Part shown: positions 53,202 through 64,000 of the stretch, piece by piece
Layout of the letters: every line of letters starts with the position of its first letter
How positions within the stretch are numbered: position 1 is the stretch's first letter
DNA from: Roseateles sp. YR242
GTDB lineage: Bacteria; Pseudomonadota; Gammaproteobacteria; Burkholderiales; Burkholderiaceae_C
Direction: 5' to 3'
NCBI RefSeq assembly: GCF_900109745.1
Contig: NZ_FOAV01000007.1
Location: 1-64,000, forward strand
Length of the DNA: 64,000 nucleotides
Program-made: the position numbers and the translations under genes
The notes under the pieces: generated by a model
The model's database searches: none
What the model saw: only the letters and a program-made list of their open reading frames with translations
What the model was told of the DNA's origin: nothing

Positions 53202-54700
53202 ACCCCCGCCGGTGCCTGGCGATGCCAGTCGGTGGCTTGCTGCAGCGCATGAGCGGCATGCAGCAGTGTTCCTTCCTGGAAGTAGTTGCCCAGCAGCTGC
53301 AGACCGACCGGCAGGCCGCCTTCACCAAAACCGACCGGCACGCTCATGCCGGGCAGGCCGGCGAGCGAACCCGGCAGGGTGAAGATGTCGGCCAGGTAGG
53401 CCTTGACCGGATCGTCCGCGCCTTCGCCCTGCTTCCAGGCGACGGTGGGGGCCACCGGGCCGGCGATCAGGTCGCACTGCTGCAGGGCTTGCTGGAAGTC
53501 GTCCGCAATCATGCGGCGCAGCTTCTGGGCCTGCAGGTAGTAGGCGTCGTAGTAGCCGTGGGACAGCACATAGCTGCCGATCATGATGCGGCGCTTGACC
53601 TCGGCACCGAAACCTTCGGCGCGGGTCTTCTTGTACATGTCCAGCAGGTCGTCGTAGTTCGCCGCGCGGTGGCCGAACTTCACGCCGTCAAAGCGCGAGA
53701 GGTTGGAGCTCGCTTCGGCCGGGGCAATGATGTAGTAGACGGGGATGGCCAGCTCGGTCCGGGGCAGGCTCACATCCACCAGCGTGGCACCGAGCTTCTC
53801 CAGCTCGGCCAGACCGGCGCGGACGGCCTGGTTGACGTCCGCGCTCAAGGCGGCGGGGAAGAACTCCTTCGGCAGGCCGATGCGCAGACCTTTCAACGGC
53901 TGGGCGGCGGTGGCACCCTCGCGCAGCTCATGCAGGCGGGCCGTGAAATCTTGCGGCGGGCGCTGCACGCTGGTCGCGTCGCGTTCATCGAAGCCGCTCA
54001 TGGCGGAGAGGAGCAGGGCGCAGTCTTCGGCGGAGCGCGCCAGCACCCCGGCCTGGTCCAGGCTGGAGGCAAAGGCGATCATGCCGTAGCGCGAGCACAC
54101 GCCGTACGTAGGCTTGATACCCGTGATGCCGGTGAAGCTGGCCGGTTGGCGGATGGAGCCACCGGTGTCGGTACCGGTGGTGGCCGCCACCAGCCGCGCC
54201 GCCACCGCCGTGGCGGAACCGCCCGAGGAGCCGCCCGGCACGCGGCCGTGGTCCCAGGGGTTGAGGGCCGGGCCATAGGCGCTGTTTTCGTTGGCCGAAC
54301 CCATGGCGAACTCGTCGCAGTTGAGCTTGCCCAGCGAGACGGTGCCGGCCGCGTTGAGCCGGTCCACCACCGTGGCGTCGAAGGGGCTCAAATAGCCCTT
54401 GAGCATGAGTGAGCCCGCCGTGGTGGGCATGTCCTGCGTGACAAAGATGTCCTTGTGCGCCAGGGGGACGCCGATCAGGGCGCCGCCGGGCAACTCGCCT
54501 TCGCCGGCGGCCAGGCGGGTGTCCGCAGCCCGGGCGCGGACCAGGGCACCTTCTTCGGCCACATGAAGAAATGCGCCGAGTTCCTTCGTTGATGCAACAC
54601 GCGCAAGCAGATGTTGCGTGACCTCCAGGCTGCTGACCTGTTTCTGGCGGAGTGCGCGGCTCAGTTCGGCCACGCCCATGAGATGCAACGGCGTCGTCAT
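53198..54700 (-). CDS. gatA: Asp-tRNA(Asn)/Glu-tRNA(Gln) amidotransferase subunit A
   Basis: 500 aa amidase-signature glutaminase that supplies ammonia. The catalytic triad is Lys 83 (PLAHKDIF), cis-Ser 158 (VPGGSSGGS) and Ser 182 ([11 protein letters not shown]), with the same spacing as in characterised GatA. It overlaps gatC upstream and gatB downstream by 4 bases each, so the three are translated as a unit. Confidence 0.95.
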   Translation of the reverse strand: MTTPLHLMGVAELSRALRQKQVSSLEVTQHLLARVASTKELGAFLHVAEEGALVRARAADTRLAAGEGELPGGALIGVPLAHKDIFVTQDMPTTAGSLMLKGYLSPFDATVVDRLNAAGTVSLGKLNCDEFAMGSANENSAYGPALNPWDHGRVPGGSSGGSATAVAARLVAATTGTDTGGSIRQPASFTGITGIKPTYGVCSRYGMIAFASSLDQAGVLARSAEDCALLLSAMSGFDERDATSVQRPPQDFTARLHELREGATAAQPLKGLRIGLPKEFFPAALSADVNQAVRAGLAELEKLGATLVDVSLPRTELAIPVYYIIAPAEASSNLSRFDGVKFGHRAANYDDLLDMYKKTRAEGFGAEVKRRIMIGSYVLSHGYYDAYYLQAQKLRRMIADDFQQALQQCDLIAGPVAPTVAWKQGEGADDPVKAYLADIFTLPGSLAGLPGMSVPVGFGEGGLPVGLQLLGNYFQEGTLLHAAHALQQATDWHRQAPAGV

Positions 54701-54996
54701 TCGATGACCTTGGGAACCAGGAACAGACCGTCTTCAACGGCGGGAGCGCTGCGCTGGTTGAGCGCACGCTGGTCGGTTTCGGTGACGCGGTCCTCCCGCA
54801 GTCGCAGCGCCACTTCCTGCACCGCCGACAGCGGGGTGTGCAGAGGGGCCACGCCGCTGGTGTCTACCGCGCGCATCTGCTCCACGATGGAGAAGAAACC
54901 GTTGAGCTGGGGCAGCAGGGCGGCCTGCTCGTCGCCCGAAAGTTGCAGCCGGGCCAGATGGGCAATCCGGCTGACGTCGTCGTGGGTCAGGGCCAT
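54697..54996 (-). CDS. gatC: Asp-tRNA(Asn)/Glu-tRNA(Gln) amidotransferase subunit C
   Basis: 99 aa, starting [20 protein letters not shown], the family's conserved lead helix; the rest ([19 protein letters not shown]) clamps GatA to GatB. It is first in the gatCAB operon and divergent from mreB, the usual order in Burkholderiales. A longer in-frame start upstream lacks family support. Confidence 0.95.
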   Translation of the reverse strand: MALTHDDVSRIAHLARLQLSGDEQAALLPQLNGFFSIVEQMRAVDTSGVAPLHTPLSAVQEVALRLREDRVTETDQRALNQRSAPAVEDGLFLVPKVIE

Positions 54997-56476
<1,480 letters not shown>

Positions 56477-56536
56477 GTCTGCTGCGACAGCCGCAAGGCT
56501 GTTTGTTTTCGTTGAGTCTCATTGGTTGAGATCACC

Positions 56537-57550
56537 ATGCCATTGGGCACTCTGGATCGCAATCCACCGCCACTGTTCCGCGAAGGTCCGTCCGCGCTGA
56601 CGAAGCTGGCCTTTTGCGCCGCACTGGCACTTTTTCTCATGGTGGCGGACGCCCGCTTCGGCGTGACCGTACCCGCCCGTACCGGGTTGGCGCTGGCGCT
56701 GCACCCCCTGCAGCGCGTGTTGCTGGTGCCGGTGGATGCCTGGGAACAGGCTGGCGATTACTCTCGTGGCATGGAGCGCGCCACCGAAGCCGAGAACCAG
56801 GCCCGCCGCCAGCTGGCCGAGCAGGCCGTGATTCTGAGCCGGGCCAACCAGCTGCAGGCGGAGAACCAGCGCCTTCGGTCGCTGCTTGACCTGCGAGAGG
56901 CCCTGCCGGTGAAGGGCCTGGCCGCCGAAGTCCTGTACGAGGCCCCGGACCCCTTCTCCCGCCGTATCGTCATCGACCGGGGCAGCTATCGCGGCGTGCG
57001 CCTGGGCGCTCCGGTGGTCAACGATGCCGGCGTGCTGGGCCAGGTGACGCGGGTCTATCCGCTCTCCGCCGAAGTGACCCTGCTGACCGACCGTGAGGCC
57101 ACCATTCCCGTCCTGAATACCCGCACGCAGCAGCGCGGCGTCGCCTACGGCGGTGAACGCGGGGTGATGGAGCTGCGCTTCATGGCCGCGAATGCCGACA
57201 TCAAGGCGGGTGACGACCTGGCCACCTCGGGCCTGGACGGGGTCTATCCGCCCGGCCTGCCAGTGGCCAAGGTGGCCGAGGTGGAACGCCGCGGCGACAC
57301 CAGCTTCGCTCGTGTGGGCCTGGCCCCGGTGGCCCGGCCGGACAGTGCCCGCCACGTGCTGGTGCTCGAACCGCTGGCAGGCCAGGAAGAGGCTCGGGCC
57401 GAGGCGGAAGCCGAGGCCGCGAGCGCCGCTGCCGCCGCGGATGCCGGTAAGGCGGGCCGAGGCAAGGGCGGCCGGGCCGCAAGGTCGGCATCACCCGCCG
57501 AGGCCGCCACCGATACCGGCGCATCAGCCGCTCGAGGAGCATCGCGATGA
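56537..57550 (+). CDS. mreC: Rod-shape-determining protein MreC
   Basis: 337 aa. One TM helix (about 23-43), a coiled-coil (about 70-110) and the periplasmic beta domain with VVNDAGVLGQVTRVYPLSAE and TDREATIPVL. It links MreB to PBP2/RodA. The C-terminal 55 residues are low-complexity Ala/Glu/Gly/Arg-rich, beyond the conserved domain. The ATG at 56537 (MPLGTLDRNPPPLF) is the likely start. It overlaps mreD by 4 bases. Confidence 0.95.
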   Translation: MPLGTLDRNPPPLFREGPSALTKLAFCAALALFLMVADARFGVTVPARTGLALALHPLQRVLLVPVDAWEQAGDYSRGMERATEAENQARRQLAEQAVILSRANQLQAENQRLRSLLDLREALPVKGLAAEVLYEAPDPFSRRIVIDRGSYRGVRLGAPVVNDAGVLGQVTRVYPLSAEVTLLTDREATIPVLNTRTQQRGVAYGGERGVMELRFMAANADIKAGDDLATSGLDGVYPPGLPVAKVAEVERRGDTSFARVGLAPVARPDSARHVLVLEPLAGQEEARAEAEAEAASAAAAADAGKAGRGKGGRAARSASPAEAATDTGASAARGASR

Positions 57551-58068
57551 TCATGCCGCGTGGCGCCAGCCAGCTCCTGCTGCCGGCCAACCCCCTGTTC
57601 ATCACCTTCAGCCTGGTCGTGGCTTTGCTGATCGACATGGTGCCGCTGGGCCGTCAGCCGTGGATGCCGGATGTGCTGGCACTCACCCTGGTGTTCTGGA
57701 ACGTGCACCAGCCCCGCCGTGTGGGTGTGGGCTGGGCCTTCTTCTTCGGGCTGATGATTGACGTGCATCACGGCGCCTTGCTGGGCCAGCATGCGCTGGC
57801 GTACAGCCTGCTCGCCTTCGGTGCCGTGGCCCTGCATCGCCGCCTGCTGTGGTTCTCCTTGAGTGCCCAGGCCGTGCATGTGCTGCCGCTGTTCCTGCTG
57901 GCCCAGGTTATTGCGGTGGTGGTGCGCCTGATGGTGGGCGGCATGTGGCCGGGCTGGAGCCTGTTCCTGGCCCCCGTGCTGGAGTCGGCGTTGTGGCCAG
58001 TGGCGGCGGTCCTGCTGCTGGCGCCGCAACGCCGGGCACCGGACCCCGACGCCCACCGACCGCTGTGA
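57547..58068 (+). CDS. mreD: Rod-shape-determining protein MreD
   Basis: 173 aa with five to six membrane helices. FITFSLVVALLIDMVPLG and GWAFFFGLMIDVHHGALLGQ are conserved blocks. It is an inner-membrane partner of MreC and the RodA-PBP2 synthase. Start overlaps the mreC stop (ATGA); mrdA follows after 20 bases. Confidence 0.93.
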   Translation: MIMPRGASQLLLPANPLFITFSLVVALLIDMVPLGRQPWMPDVLALTLVFWNVHQPRRVGVGWAFFFGLMIDVHHGALLGQHALAYSLLAFGAVALHRRLLWFSLSAQAVHVLPLFLLAQVIAVVVRLMVGGMWPGWSLFLAPVLESALWPVAAVLLLAPQRRAPDPDAHRPL

Positions 58069-58088
58069 GCTGAAGGGATCCGCCGGTC

Positions 58089-60263
58089 ATGACGGTTCTG
58101 AAGAACCTGCACCAGGAGTTGTCCCGCTTCCGGCTACGGCTGGTCGCGGCTGTCATCTTCGTGCTGTTCTGCTTTGCCTTGCTGGTGTCTCGCCTGCTGT
58201 TCCTGCAGGTGGCGCAGCACGACACGCTGCTGGAGCGCGCTGAATCCAACCGCATTTCGGTGGTGCCCATCGTGCCCAACCGCGGCCTGATCGTGGATCG
58301 CAATGGCGTGGTGCTGGCCAGCAACTACTCGGCCTACACGCTGGAAATCACACCGTCCAAGGTGGCGGATCTTGAAGACACCATCGACCAGCTCACCAAG
58401 GTCATCGATATCCAGCCGCGCGACCGTCGCCGCTTCAAGCGGCTGATGGAAGAGAGCAAGAACTTCGAGTCCCTGCCCATCCGCACCAAGCTGACGGATA
58501 CCGAGGTGGCCCGGTTTGCCGCCCAGCGCTTCCGCTTCCCTGGTGTGGACATCAAGGCGCGGCTGTTCCGCAGCTACCCCATGGGCGAGGCCGGCAGCCA
58601 CATGCTGGGCTACATCGGCCGCATCAACCAGGCCGAAAAGAAGGCCATGGATGACTGGCCCGAAGAGGATGTCTCCAACTACCGCGGCACCGAATACATC
58701 GGCAAGCTGGGGCTGGAACAGGCCTACGAGCGCGAGCTGCATGGCCAGACCGGCTTCGAGGAGATGGAGACGAGCGCCGGTGGGCGCGCCATCCGGCGCC
58801 TGCGCAACCGGCCGCCAACGCCGGGCAACACCTTGCACCTGTCCATCGACATCAAGCTGCAGGCGATGGTGGAGCGGCTCTACGGAGAGCGCCGTGGCGC
58901 CCTGGTGGCCATCGACCCGCGCACGGGCGAGGTGCTGGCCTTTGTCTCCAAGCCGGCCTTCGACCCCAACCTGTTTGTGGACGGCATTGATGCGGACAAC
59001 TGGCGCGACCTCAACGAGAACATCGACAAGCCGCTGCTGAACCGGGCGCTGCGCGGTACCTACCCGCCGGGCTCGACCTTCAAACCCTATATGGCCATGG
59101 CGGCGCTCAACACCCGCAAGCGGTCGCCCAGCCTGGTGATCCAGGACAACCTGACCTACAGCTTTGGCGGCCGCACCTTCGGCAGCGCCGAGGGCGACCG
59201 CGCCGGCCCGAAGGACATGCGGCTGGCTATCGTCACCTCCTCCAACGTCTATTTTTATTCGTTGGCCAACGAGATGGGCGTGGACCTGATCCATGACCAG
59301 CTGGAGCCCTTCGGCTTTGGCCGCAAGACCGAGATCGACCTGCAGGGCGAAGTGACCGGGGATCTGCCGTCCATTGAGTGGAAGAAGAAGAAATTCCGCC
59401 GGCCGGAGCAGCAGAAATGGTTCCCCGGCGAGACCATCTCGTTGGGCATCGGCCAGGGCTACAACAACTTCACCATGCTGCAGCTGGCCACGGCCATCTC
59501 CACACTCTCCACCGGCGGCCAGCGCTTCCGGCCCCGTCTGGTGCGGGAGATCGAGGATGTGGTCAAGCACACCGAGCAGCGCACCGCCAGCGATGCGCTG
59601 GAGCCGCTGGCGCTGCGACGTGCGGATGTGGACGTGATCCGCAACGCCATGCACGACGTGACGCTGGAGGGGACCTCCCGCGCCGTGTTTGCGGGGGCGG
59701 CCTACCAGAGCGCCGGCAAGACCGGCACGGCGCAGGCGGTGAGCCTGCGTGCCGGCCAGACGTACAGCAGCATCAAGGCCGATGAACGCAAGCGCGACCA
59801 TTCGCTCTACATTGCCTTCGCACCGTATGACGCTCCGCGTATTGCGCTGGCGCTGATCGTGGAGAACGCCGGGTTCGGTTCCACGTCAGCGGCACCGATC
59901 GCCCGCCGGGTGTTTGACTATGTGCTGGAGGGGCAGTATCCGAGCGAGGAAGACATCGCCAAGACCCAGTTGGGCCAGACCACCGCACCGATCGGCACGC
60001 CGCGCAGGGCGGTGGATGTGCCGCTGCCGGGGCAGTTGACGAACGCCGCAAGTGCCGCCGGTGCAGCGTCGGATGCCGCGAGTGCTGCACCTGGATCTGC
60101 ATCTGCTCCGGCGGCTGCGGCCGCACCTGCACCCGCACCCGCATTGACGCCGACCCCGGGCACGCCGCCCGGTACGCCGCCGTCCTCTGCCCATGTCCCT
60201 CCGGCCGCGCCGCCACCCGCCTCGCGTGCAGCGTCGCGACCCAGCCCGGGAGCTTCACGATGA
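58089..60263 (+). CDS. mrdA: Penicillin-binding protein 2 (elongasome transpeptidase)
   Basis: 724 aa class B PBP. TM helix about 17-37; pedestal domain with PNRGLIVDRNGVVLASN; transpeptidase motifs STFK (Ser 329-Lys 332), SSN (384-386, in TSSNVYF) and KTGT (544-547). It cross-links lateral wall with RodA. A C-terminal tail of about 85 residues is almost only Ala, Pro, Ser, Gly and Thr, absent from typical PBP2. Overlaps rodA by 4 bases. Confidence 0.97.
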   Translation: MTVLKNLHQELSRFRLRLVAAVIFVLFCFALLVSRLLFLQVAQHDTLLERAESNRISVVPIVPNRGLIVDRNGVVLASNYSAYTLEITPSKVADLEDTIDQLTKVIDIQPRDRRRFKRLMEESKNFESLPIRTKLTDTEVARFAAQRFRFPGVDIKARLFRSYPMGEAGSHMLGYIGRINQAEKKAMDDWPEEDVSNYRGTEYIGKLGLEQAYERELHGQTGFEEMETSAGGRAIRRLRNRPPTPGNTLHLSIDIKLQAMVERLYGERRGALVAIDPRTGEVLAFVSKPAFDPNLFVDGIDADNWRDLNENIDKPLLNRALRGTYPPGSTFKPYMAMAALNTRKRSPSLVIQDNLTYSFGGRTFGSAEGDRAGPKDMRLAIVTSSNVYFYSLANEMGVDLIHDQLEPFGFGRKTEIDLQGEVTGDLPSIEWKKKKFRRPEQQKWFPGETISLGIGQGYNNFTMLQLATAISTLSTGGQRFRPRLVREIEDVVKHTEQRTASDALEPLALRRADVDVIRNAMHDVTLEGTSRAVFAGAAYQSAGKTGTAQAVSLRAGQTYSSIKADERKRDHSLYIAFAPYDAPRIALALIVENAGFGSTSAAPIARRVFDYVLEGQYPSEEDIAKTQLGQTTAPIGTPRRAVDVPLPGQLTNAASAAGAASDAASAAPGSASAPAAAAAPAPAPALTPTPGTPPGTPPSSAHVPPAAPPPASRAASRPSPGASR

Positions 60264-61414
60264 GTGCCGTCTTCAACAAGCCCAGCTGGCTTCAGCGTCT
60301 GCGGCCCTTGTTTGCTGGCTTCGACCTGCCGCTGCTGCTGGCCCTTCTGTGGATCATGGGGCTGGGGCTGATGTGCATGTATTCGGCCGGTTATGACCAT
60401 GGCACACGCTTCGTGGACCATCTGCGCAACGGCGTGCTGGCCCTGATCGTGCTGTTCGTGGTGGCCCAGGTGCCGCCCCAGCGCCTGATGCAGGCGGCCG
60501 TGCCGCTGTACACCCTGGGGGTGGTGCTGCTGGTGGCGGTGGCGCTGTTCGGCATTACCAAGAAGGGCTCTACACGGTGGATCCGGCTGGGGCTGGAGTT
60601 CCAGCCCTCCGAGATGCTGAAGATTGCGATGCCGCTGATGCTGGCCTGGTGGTTCCAGAAGCGCGAGGGGCAATTGCGCCTGCCCGACTTCGTGGCGGCC
60701 TTTGTGCTGTTGACCGTACCGGTGGGGCTGATTGCCAAGCAGCCGGACCTGGGTACCGCCATCCTGGTGCTGGCGGCCGGCCTGTACGTGATTTTCTTTG
60801 CCGGCCTGTCCTGGAAGCTGATCCTGCCGGCCCTGGTGCTGGCCGCGGCCGGCATTACCACCCTGGTGATGAGCGAAGACAAGATCTGCCAGCCGGACGT
60901 GAAATGGCCGGTGCTCAAGGAATATCAGAAGGACCGCGTTTGCACGCTGCTGGACCCGACCAAGGATCCGCTGGGCAAAGGCTTCCACATCATCCAGGGC
61001 GAGATTGCCATCGGCTCGGGCGGCGTGACTGGCAAGGGCTTCATGAAGGGAACGCAGACCCACCTGGAATTCATTCCGGAACGCACCACAGACTTCATCT
61101 TTGCGGCCTATGGCGAGGAGTTCGGCCTGATCGGTGCGCTGGGCCTGCTGGCAGGCTTCACGGCGTTGATCCTGCGCGGGCTGGCCATTGCCCATGAGGC
61201 GCCCACCCTGTTTTCCCGCCTGCTGGCGGGGGCGATCACGCTGAGCTTCTTCACCTATGTGTTCGTGAACATGGGCATGGTGACCGGCATCCTCCCGGTG
61301 GTGGGGGTGCCGCTGCCCTTCATCTCCTATGGCGGGACGGCCATGGTGACGTTGGGGCTGGCGCTGGGGATGCTGATGTCCATCGCCAGAAGCCGCGGCG
61401 CGACCCAGCGCTAG
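60260..61414 (+). CDS. rodA: SEDS peptidoglycan glycosyltransferase RodA
   Basis: 384 aa with about ten membrane helices. SEDS signatures: KKGSTRWIRLG, FQPSEMLKIAMPLML, TDFIFAAYGEEFGLIG (catalytic-type Asp 278, equivalent to Asp 280 of better-known homologues) and the C-terminal VPLPFISYGGTAMV. It polymerises lipid II for side-wall growth with PBP2. Last gene of the mre operon. Confidence 0.97.
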   Translation: MSAVFNKPSWLQRLRPLFAGFDLPLLLALLWIMGLGLMCMYSAGYDHGTRFVDHLRNGVLALIVLFVVAQVPPQRLMQAAVPLYTLGVVLLVAVALFGITKKGSTRWIRLGLEFQPSEMLKIAMPLMLAWWFQKREGQLRLPDFVAAFVLLTVPVGLIAKQPDLGTAILVLAAGLYVIFFAGLSWKLILPALVLAAAGITTLVMSEDKICQPDVKWPVLKEYQKDRVCTLLDPTKDPLGKGFHIIQGEIAIGSGGVTGKGFMKGTQTHLEFIPERTTDFIFAAYGEEFGLIGALGLLAGFTALILRGLAIAHEAPTLFSRLLAGAITLSFFTYVFVNMGMVTGILPVVGVPLPFISYGGTAMVTLGLALGMLMSIARSRGATQR

Positions 61415-61452
61415 GGGACCTGCAAGTCCTGCACGACGGGCGTGCGCCGCGC

Positions 61453-62925
61453 CTAACCCCTCTGCGGGTGAGCCGGGAACCGGATCGTGAAGCGGGCGCC
61501 CGGGCCGGTGCCTTCGGCCTCTGCCTGGCGGCGCGGACGGGTGTCGTCCACGCTGATCTCGGCCTCGTGCTGCTGCACGATTTCCCGCACGATGGCCAGG
61601 CCCAGGCCGGACCCATCCACATTGGTGCCCAGCGCGCGGTAGAACGGCTGGAAGACCTTCTCCCGCTCCGATTCCGCGATGCCCGGGCCCGAATCTTCCA
61701 CCTGCAACACGCAGACCTGGCCGAACGGATCCTCCACCACACGAACGGTGATGGTGCCGCCGGCCGGTGTGTAGAGCAGGGCGTTGTCCACGAGGTTGCG
61801 GATCAGTTCCCGGATCAGCAGAGGGTGACCATTCAGCCGCAGGCTGGCCAGGTCGGGCTCCGGCCCTTCGTAACCGAGGTCCAACCGCTTTTCCATGGCG
61901 CGGGGCACGAAGTCGCGCACCGTCTCCACGGCCAGCACCGGCAGGCTGACTTCGCTGCGGCGGGAGGCGTGTTCCTGGTCCTCGGCCCGGGCCATGGCCA
62001 GCAACTGGTTGACCATGTGCGCAGCACGTTGGCTGGAGAGCGCAATGTGCTGCAGCGAGCGCCGCAGGTCCGCCGGGGAGCCGCGGCCTTCATCGATCTC
62101 GCGCTGGGCCAGTTCGGCCTGGGTGCGAAGCCCTGCCAGCGGCGTCTTGAGCTGATGGGCGGCATCGGCGAGGAAGTGCTTCTGCGCACGGATGGACTGG
62201 TCCAGCCGCTCCAGCAGGTCGTTGATGGCTTGGACCAGCGGCGCCACTTCGTCCGGGATACGCTCCTCGTCAATGGGGCTGAGGTCGGAGCTGTCGCGCG
62301 AGCGGATACGGCGCTGCAGCTCGTTGAGTGGCGCGATGCCGCGCGCCAGTGCCAGCCACACCAGCAGGACGGCCAGCGGCAGGATGACGAACTGCGGCAG
62401 GATCACGCCCTTGATGATCTCGTTGGTCAGCCGCGAGCGCTTGCCCAGTGTCTCCGCCACCTGCACCAGCATCATCCGGTCGCTACCCGCCGAGCCTTCG
62501 GGGGCAACCCATAGGAACGCCACCCGGACCGACTCGTTGCCCATCTCGTCATCGCGGAAGTGCAGTTCCCAGGGGACGACCGGTGGCTCTCTTTCGGGGA
62601 TGGCCAGGAGCTGGTCGCCGCTGAGGAGTTCGCCCCGCAGCCCAAGGACCTGGTAATAGATGGTGTCGGACTCGTCCGCACGCAACAGGGCGGCGGCTTC
62701 GGGGGCGAGGGCGTAGCGGGAGCGGCCCGCGCGGTTGTCGCCGGGGCCGGGTTCTGTGGCCACCTGCAGGCCCAAGGTGCGCGCCATCTCGCCGAGTTCA
62801 CGGTCATAGGGCTTGTTGGCGATGCCCTGCGCCACCAGCCAGGTCAGTGCTACGCTGATCGGCCAGATCACCAGCAGCGGGGCGAGCATCCAGTCAAGGA
62901 TTTCGCCGAACAGGGAACGATGCAT
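61453..62925 (-). CDS. Sensor histidine kinase (TctE/QseC type)
   Basis: 490 aa. TM1 about 10-33, TM2 about 180-202, flanking a periplasmic domain of the two-component sensor N-terminal family. HAMP, then HisKA with FLADAAHQLKTPLAGL (phospho-His 257) and HATPase with NLVDNALLYTPAGG, EDSGPGIA and GSGLGLAIV. It lies 215 bases behind its response regulator, separated by a dispersed repeat. The signal is unknown; TctE relatives sense tricarboxylates, but no tctCBA genes are in view. Confidence 0.9.
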   Translation of the reverse strand: MHRSLFGEILDWMLAPLLVIWPISVALTWLVAQGIANKPYDRELGEMARTLGLQVATEPGPGDNRAGRSRYALAPEAAALLRADESDTIYYQVLGLRGELLSGDQLLAIPEREPPVVPWELHFRDDEMGNESVRVAFLWVAPEGSAGSDRMMLVQVAETLGKRSRLTNEIIKGVILPQFVILPLAVLLVWLALARGIAPLNELQRRIRSRDSSDLSPIDEERIPDEVAPLVQAINDLLERLDQSIRAQKHFLADAAHQLKTPLAGLRTQAELAQREIDEGRGSPADLRRSLQHIALSSQRAAHMVNQLLAMARAEDQEHASRRSEVSLPVLAVETVRDFVPRAMEKRLDLGYEGPEPDLASLRLNGHPLLIRELIRNLVDNALLYTPAGGTITVRVVEDPFGQVCVLQVEDSGPGIAESEREKVFQPFYRALGTNVDGSGLGLAIVREIVQQHEAEISVDDTRPRRQAEAEGTGPGARFTIRFPAHPQRG

Positions 62926-62985
62926 TGGCTAGCCCCCGGACTGCCGACGCTCGGGCGCGGGAAACCCGCCGCACGAGCGAGCTAT

Positions 62986-63076
62986 GGGCCGCCTTGGGGC
63001 AGCCCGGTGGCGGCCCACAGCGTCAACCACCAGCCCCGCTTGAACGGCGCTACGCGCACTCTGCGCGACTATGTGC
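62986..63076 (+). repeat. 91-bp dispersed (REP-like) repeat, copy B
   Basis: Starts GGGCCGCCTTGGGGCAG, shares GCCCCGCTTGAACGGCGCT with copy A (49948-50038). It lies between the kinase and response regulator genes of one operon, so any hairpin in the transcript could lower kinase expression relative to the regulator. Confidence 0.65.
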
Positions 63077-63141
63077 ATCGGGCAGCCCAGGTCCAGGTTC
63101 CGTGGCAGTCGCCGGCCGGCCGGGGCCGGGAGCGTGGTGGG

Positions 63142-63813
63142 TCAACCGGGGATCTTTTCAAGGCAATAGCCCAGGCCACGGACAGTGGCGATGCGAATGG
63201 GGCCTTGCTCGATCTTCTTGCGCAGGCGGTGGATGTAGACCTCGATGGCGTTGTTGCTGACTTCTTCACCCCATTCACACAGGCGCTCCACCAGTTGGTC
63301 CTTGCTCACGAGCCGGCCTGCTCGTTGCAGCAGGACCTCCAGCAAGGAGAGCTCCCGGGCCGAGAGTTCCACCATCTGCTCGTTGATGTAGGCCACGCGC
63401 CCCGTGGCATCAAAGCTCAACGGTCCATGTTTGATGACACTGGACGCGGTGCCCAGGCCACGCCGGGTCAGCGCACGCACCCGGGCCTCCAGCTCCTGGA
63501 GGGAGAAGGGTTTGGCCATGTAGTCATCAGCGCCCAAGTCCAGCCCCTTGACGCGCTCTTCGATGCTGTCCGCGGCCGTCAGGATCAGCACCGGCAACGC
63601 CGAACCCCGTGCGCGCAGACGCCGCAGCACCTCCAGGCCATGCAGTCGAGGCAGACCCAGATCCAGGATCAGCAGGTCGAACTCGTGGGAGGCCAGCGCG
63701 GCATCCGCCTCGCTGCCGCTACTGACCTGATCCACGGCACAGCCGGATGCCCGCAGCGAGCGCAGCAGACCGTCGGCCAGGACCTGATCGTCTTCCGCAA
63801 TCAAGATGCGCAT
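63142..63813 (-). CDS. OmpR/PhoB-family response regulator
   Basis: 223 aa. The receiver has the acidic pair EDD (7-9), phospho-acceptor Asp 51 (LLILDLGLP) and Lys in YMAKPFS. The winged HTH at the C-terminus shows LSARELSLLEVLLQRAGRLV, EVYIHRLRKKI and TVRGLGYCL. I start at MRILIAEDD (63813), the family start; an ATG six codons earlier is possible. It partners the kinase at 61453-62925. Confidence 0.93.
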   Translation of the reverse strand: MRILIAEDDQVLADGLLRSLRASGCAVDQVSSGSEADAALASHEFDLLILDLGLPRLHGLEVLRRLRARGSALPVLILTAADSIEERVKGLDLGADDYMAKPFSLQELEARVRALTRRGLGTASSVIKHGPLSFDATGRVAYINEQMVELSARELSLLEVLLQRAGRLVSKDQLVERLCEWGEEVSNNAIEVYIHRLRKKIEQGPIRIATVRGLGYCLEKIPG

Positions 63814-64000
63814 TGGTTTGTCCCCTATCATTTTCTAATGAGTTGATTCTAGGGAGCCCCCGTGGCGCCCGCTGTAGGCGTTTGCCAGCCTGGCCACCAG
63901 CGGCCGCTCGCTCCAAAGTGGCCGGCGAGATCCTTCCTTGGATGGGTTGGGGAGGGGGTGGCTCACCCCATGAGCCAGTGGAGACCTAGGATGCCTTCAT

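Overview
This is a high-GC bacterial chromosome segment that reads as Betaproteobacteria, order Burkholderiales, most like the Roseateles/Mitsuaria/Rubrivivax group. The evidence is the divergent gatCAB // mreB-mreC-mreD-mrdA-rodA arrangement, the fimT-pilV-pilW-pilX-pilY1-type minor pilin operon, the two-component systems and the codon usage. The genus is inference; no rRNA or tRNA gene was seen.

Layout. Positions 1-6985 are an insertion-sequence graveyard. It holds the end of an IS3-family element that cuts off an AT-richer gene, a 140-bp inverted-repeat relic, a complete IS481-family element with a 6-bp target duplication, an IS66 remnant, diverged repeat modules, and nine copies of a GTTCAGAGATGAA-like site, two of them forming a 22-bp-arm hairpin. 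Few intact genes remain: a 107-aa and a 143-aa orphan. Positions 7004-9843 hold a YtrA-type GntR regulator with a palindromic operator and an ABC exporter. Then come a flavin reductase, an M48 protease and an MBL-fold hydrolase. Positions 12341-13735 hold a stranded polymorphic-toxin C-terminus with its probable immunity gene, between an IS inverted-repeat relic and an IS5/IS1182-type transposase fragment. Positions 13846-19411 encode a GNAT enzyme, a lipoprotein, a large-subunit catalase, a polyester-depolymerase-type esterase and a YciE/YciF protein. Positions 19626-23663 hold a serine hydrolase, a DUF4397 lipoprotein and a YddG-type exporter.

Positions 24070-31312 are a tightly overlapping type IV pilus operon (pilE-like, fimT, pilV, pilW, pilX, pilY1). 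It is followed by a secreted orphan, a NarX/NarL-type two-component pair, a BtuB-type receptor under a cobalamin riboswitch, ribA, a chemoreceptor, a POT peptide transporter, a zinc/cadmium/lead-type P1B ATPase with a divergent MerR regulator, an HD-GYP-like protein, an aldose-epimerase-like protein, xthA and a second TonB-dependent receptor. Positions 50233-63813 are core: pyrE, gatB-gatA-gatC, the mreBCD-mrdA-rodA rod-shape operon and an OmpR/QseC-type two-component system.

How the genes work together. The pil cluster builds the pilus priming and tip complex. The mre/mrd operon drives lateral-wall synthesis. gatCAB makes Gln-tRNA(Gln) and Asn-tRNA(Asn). The metal ATPase and MerR form one efflux switch. 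The most unusual material is the IS-scarred first 7 kb and the stranded toxin-immunity pair. No CRISPR array, prophage or clearly new multi-gene defence system is visible.
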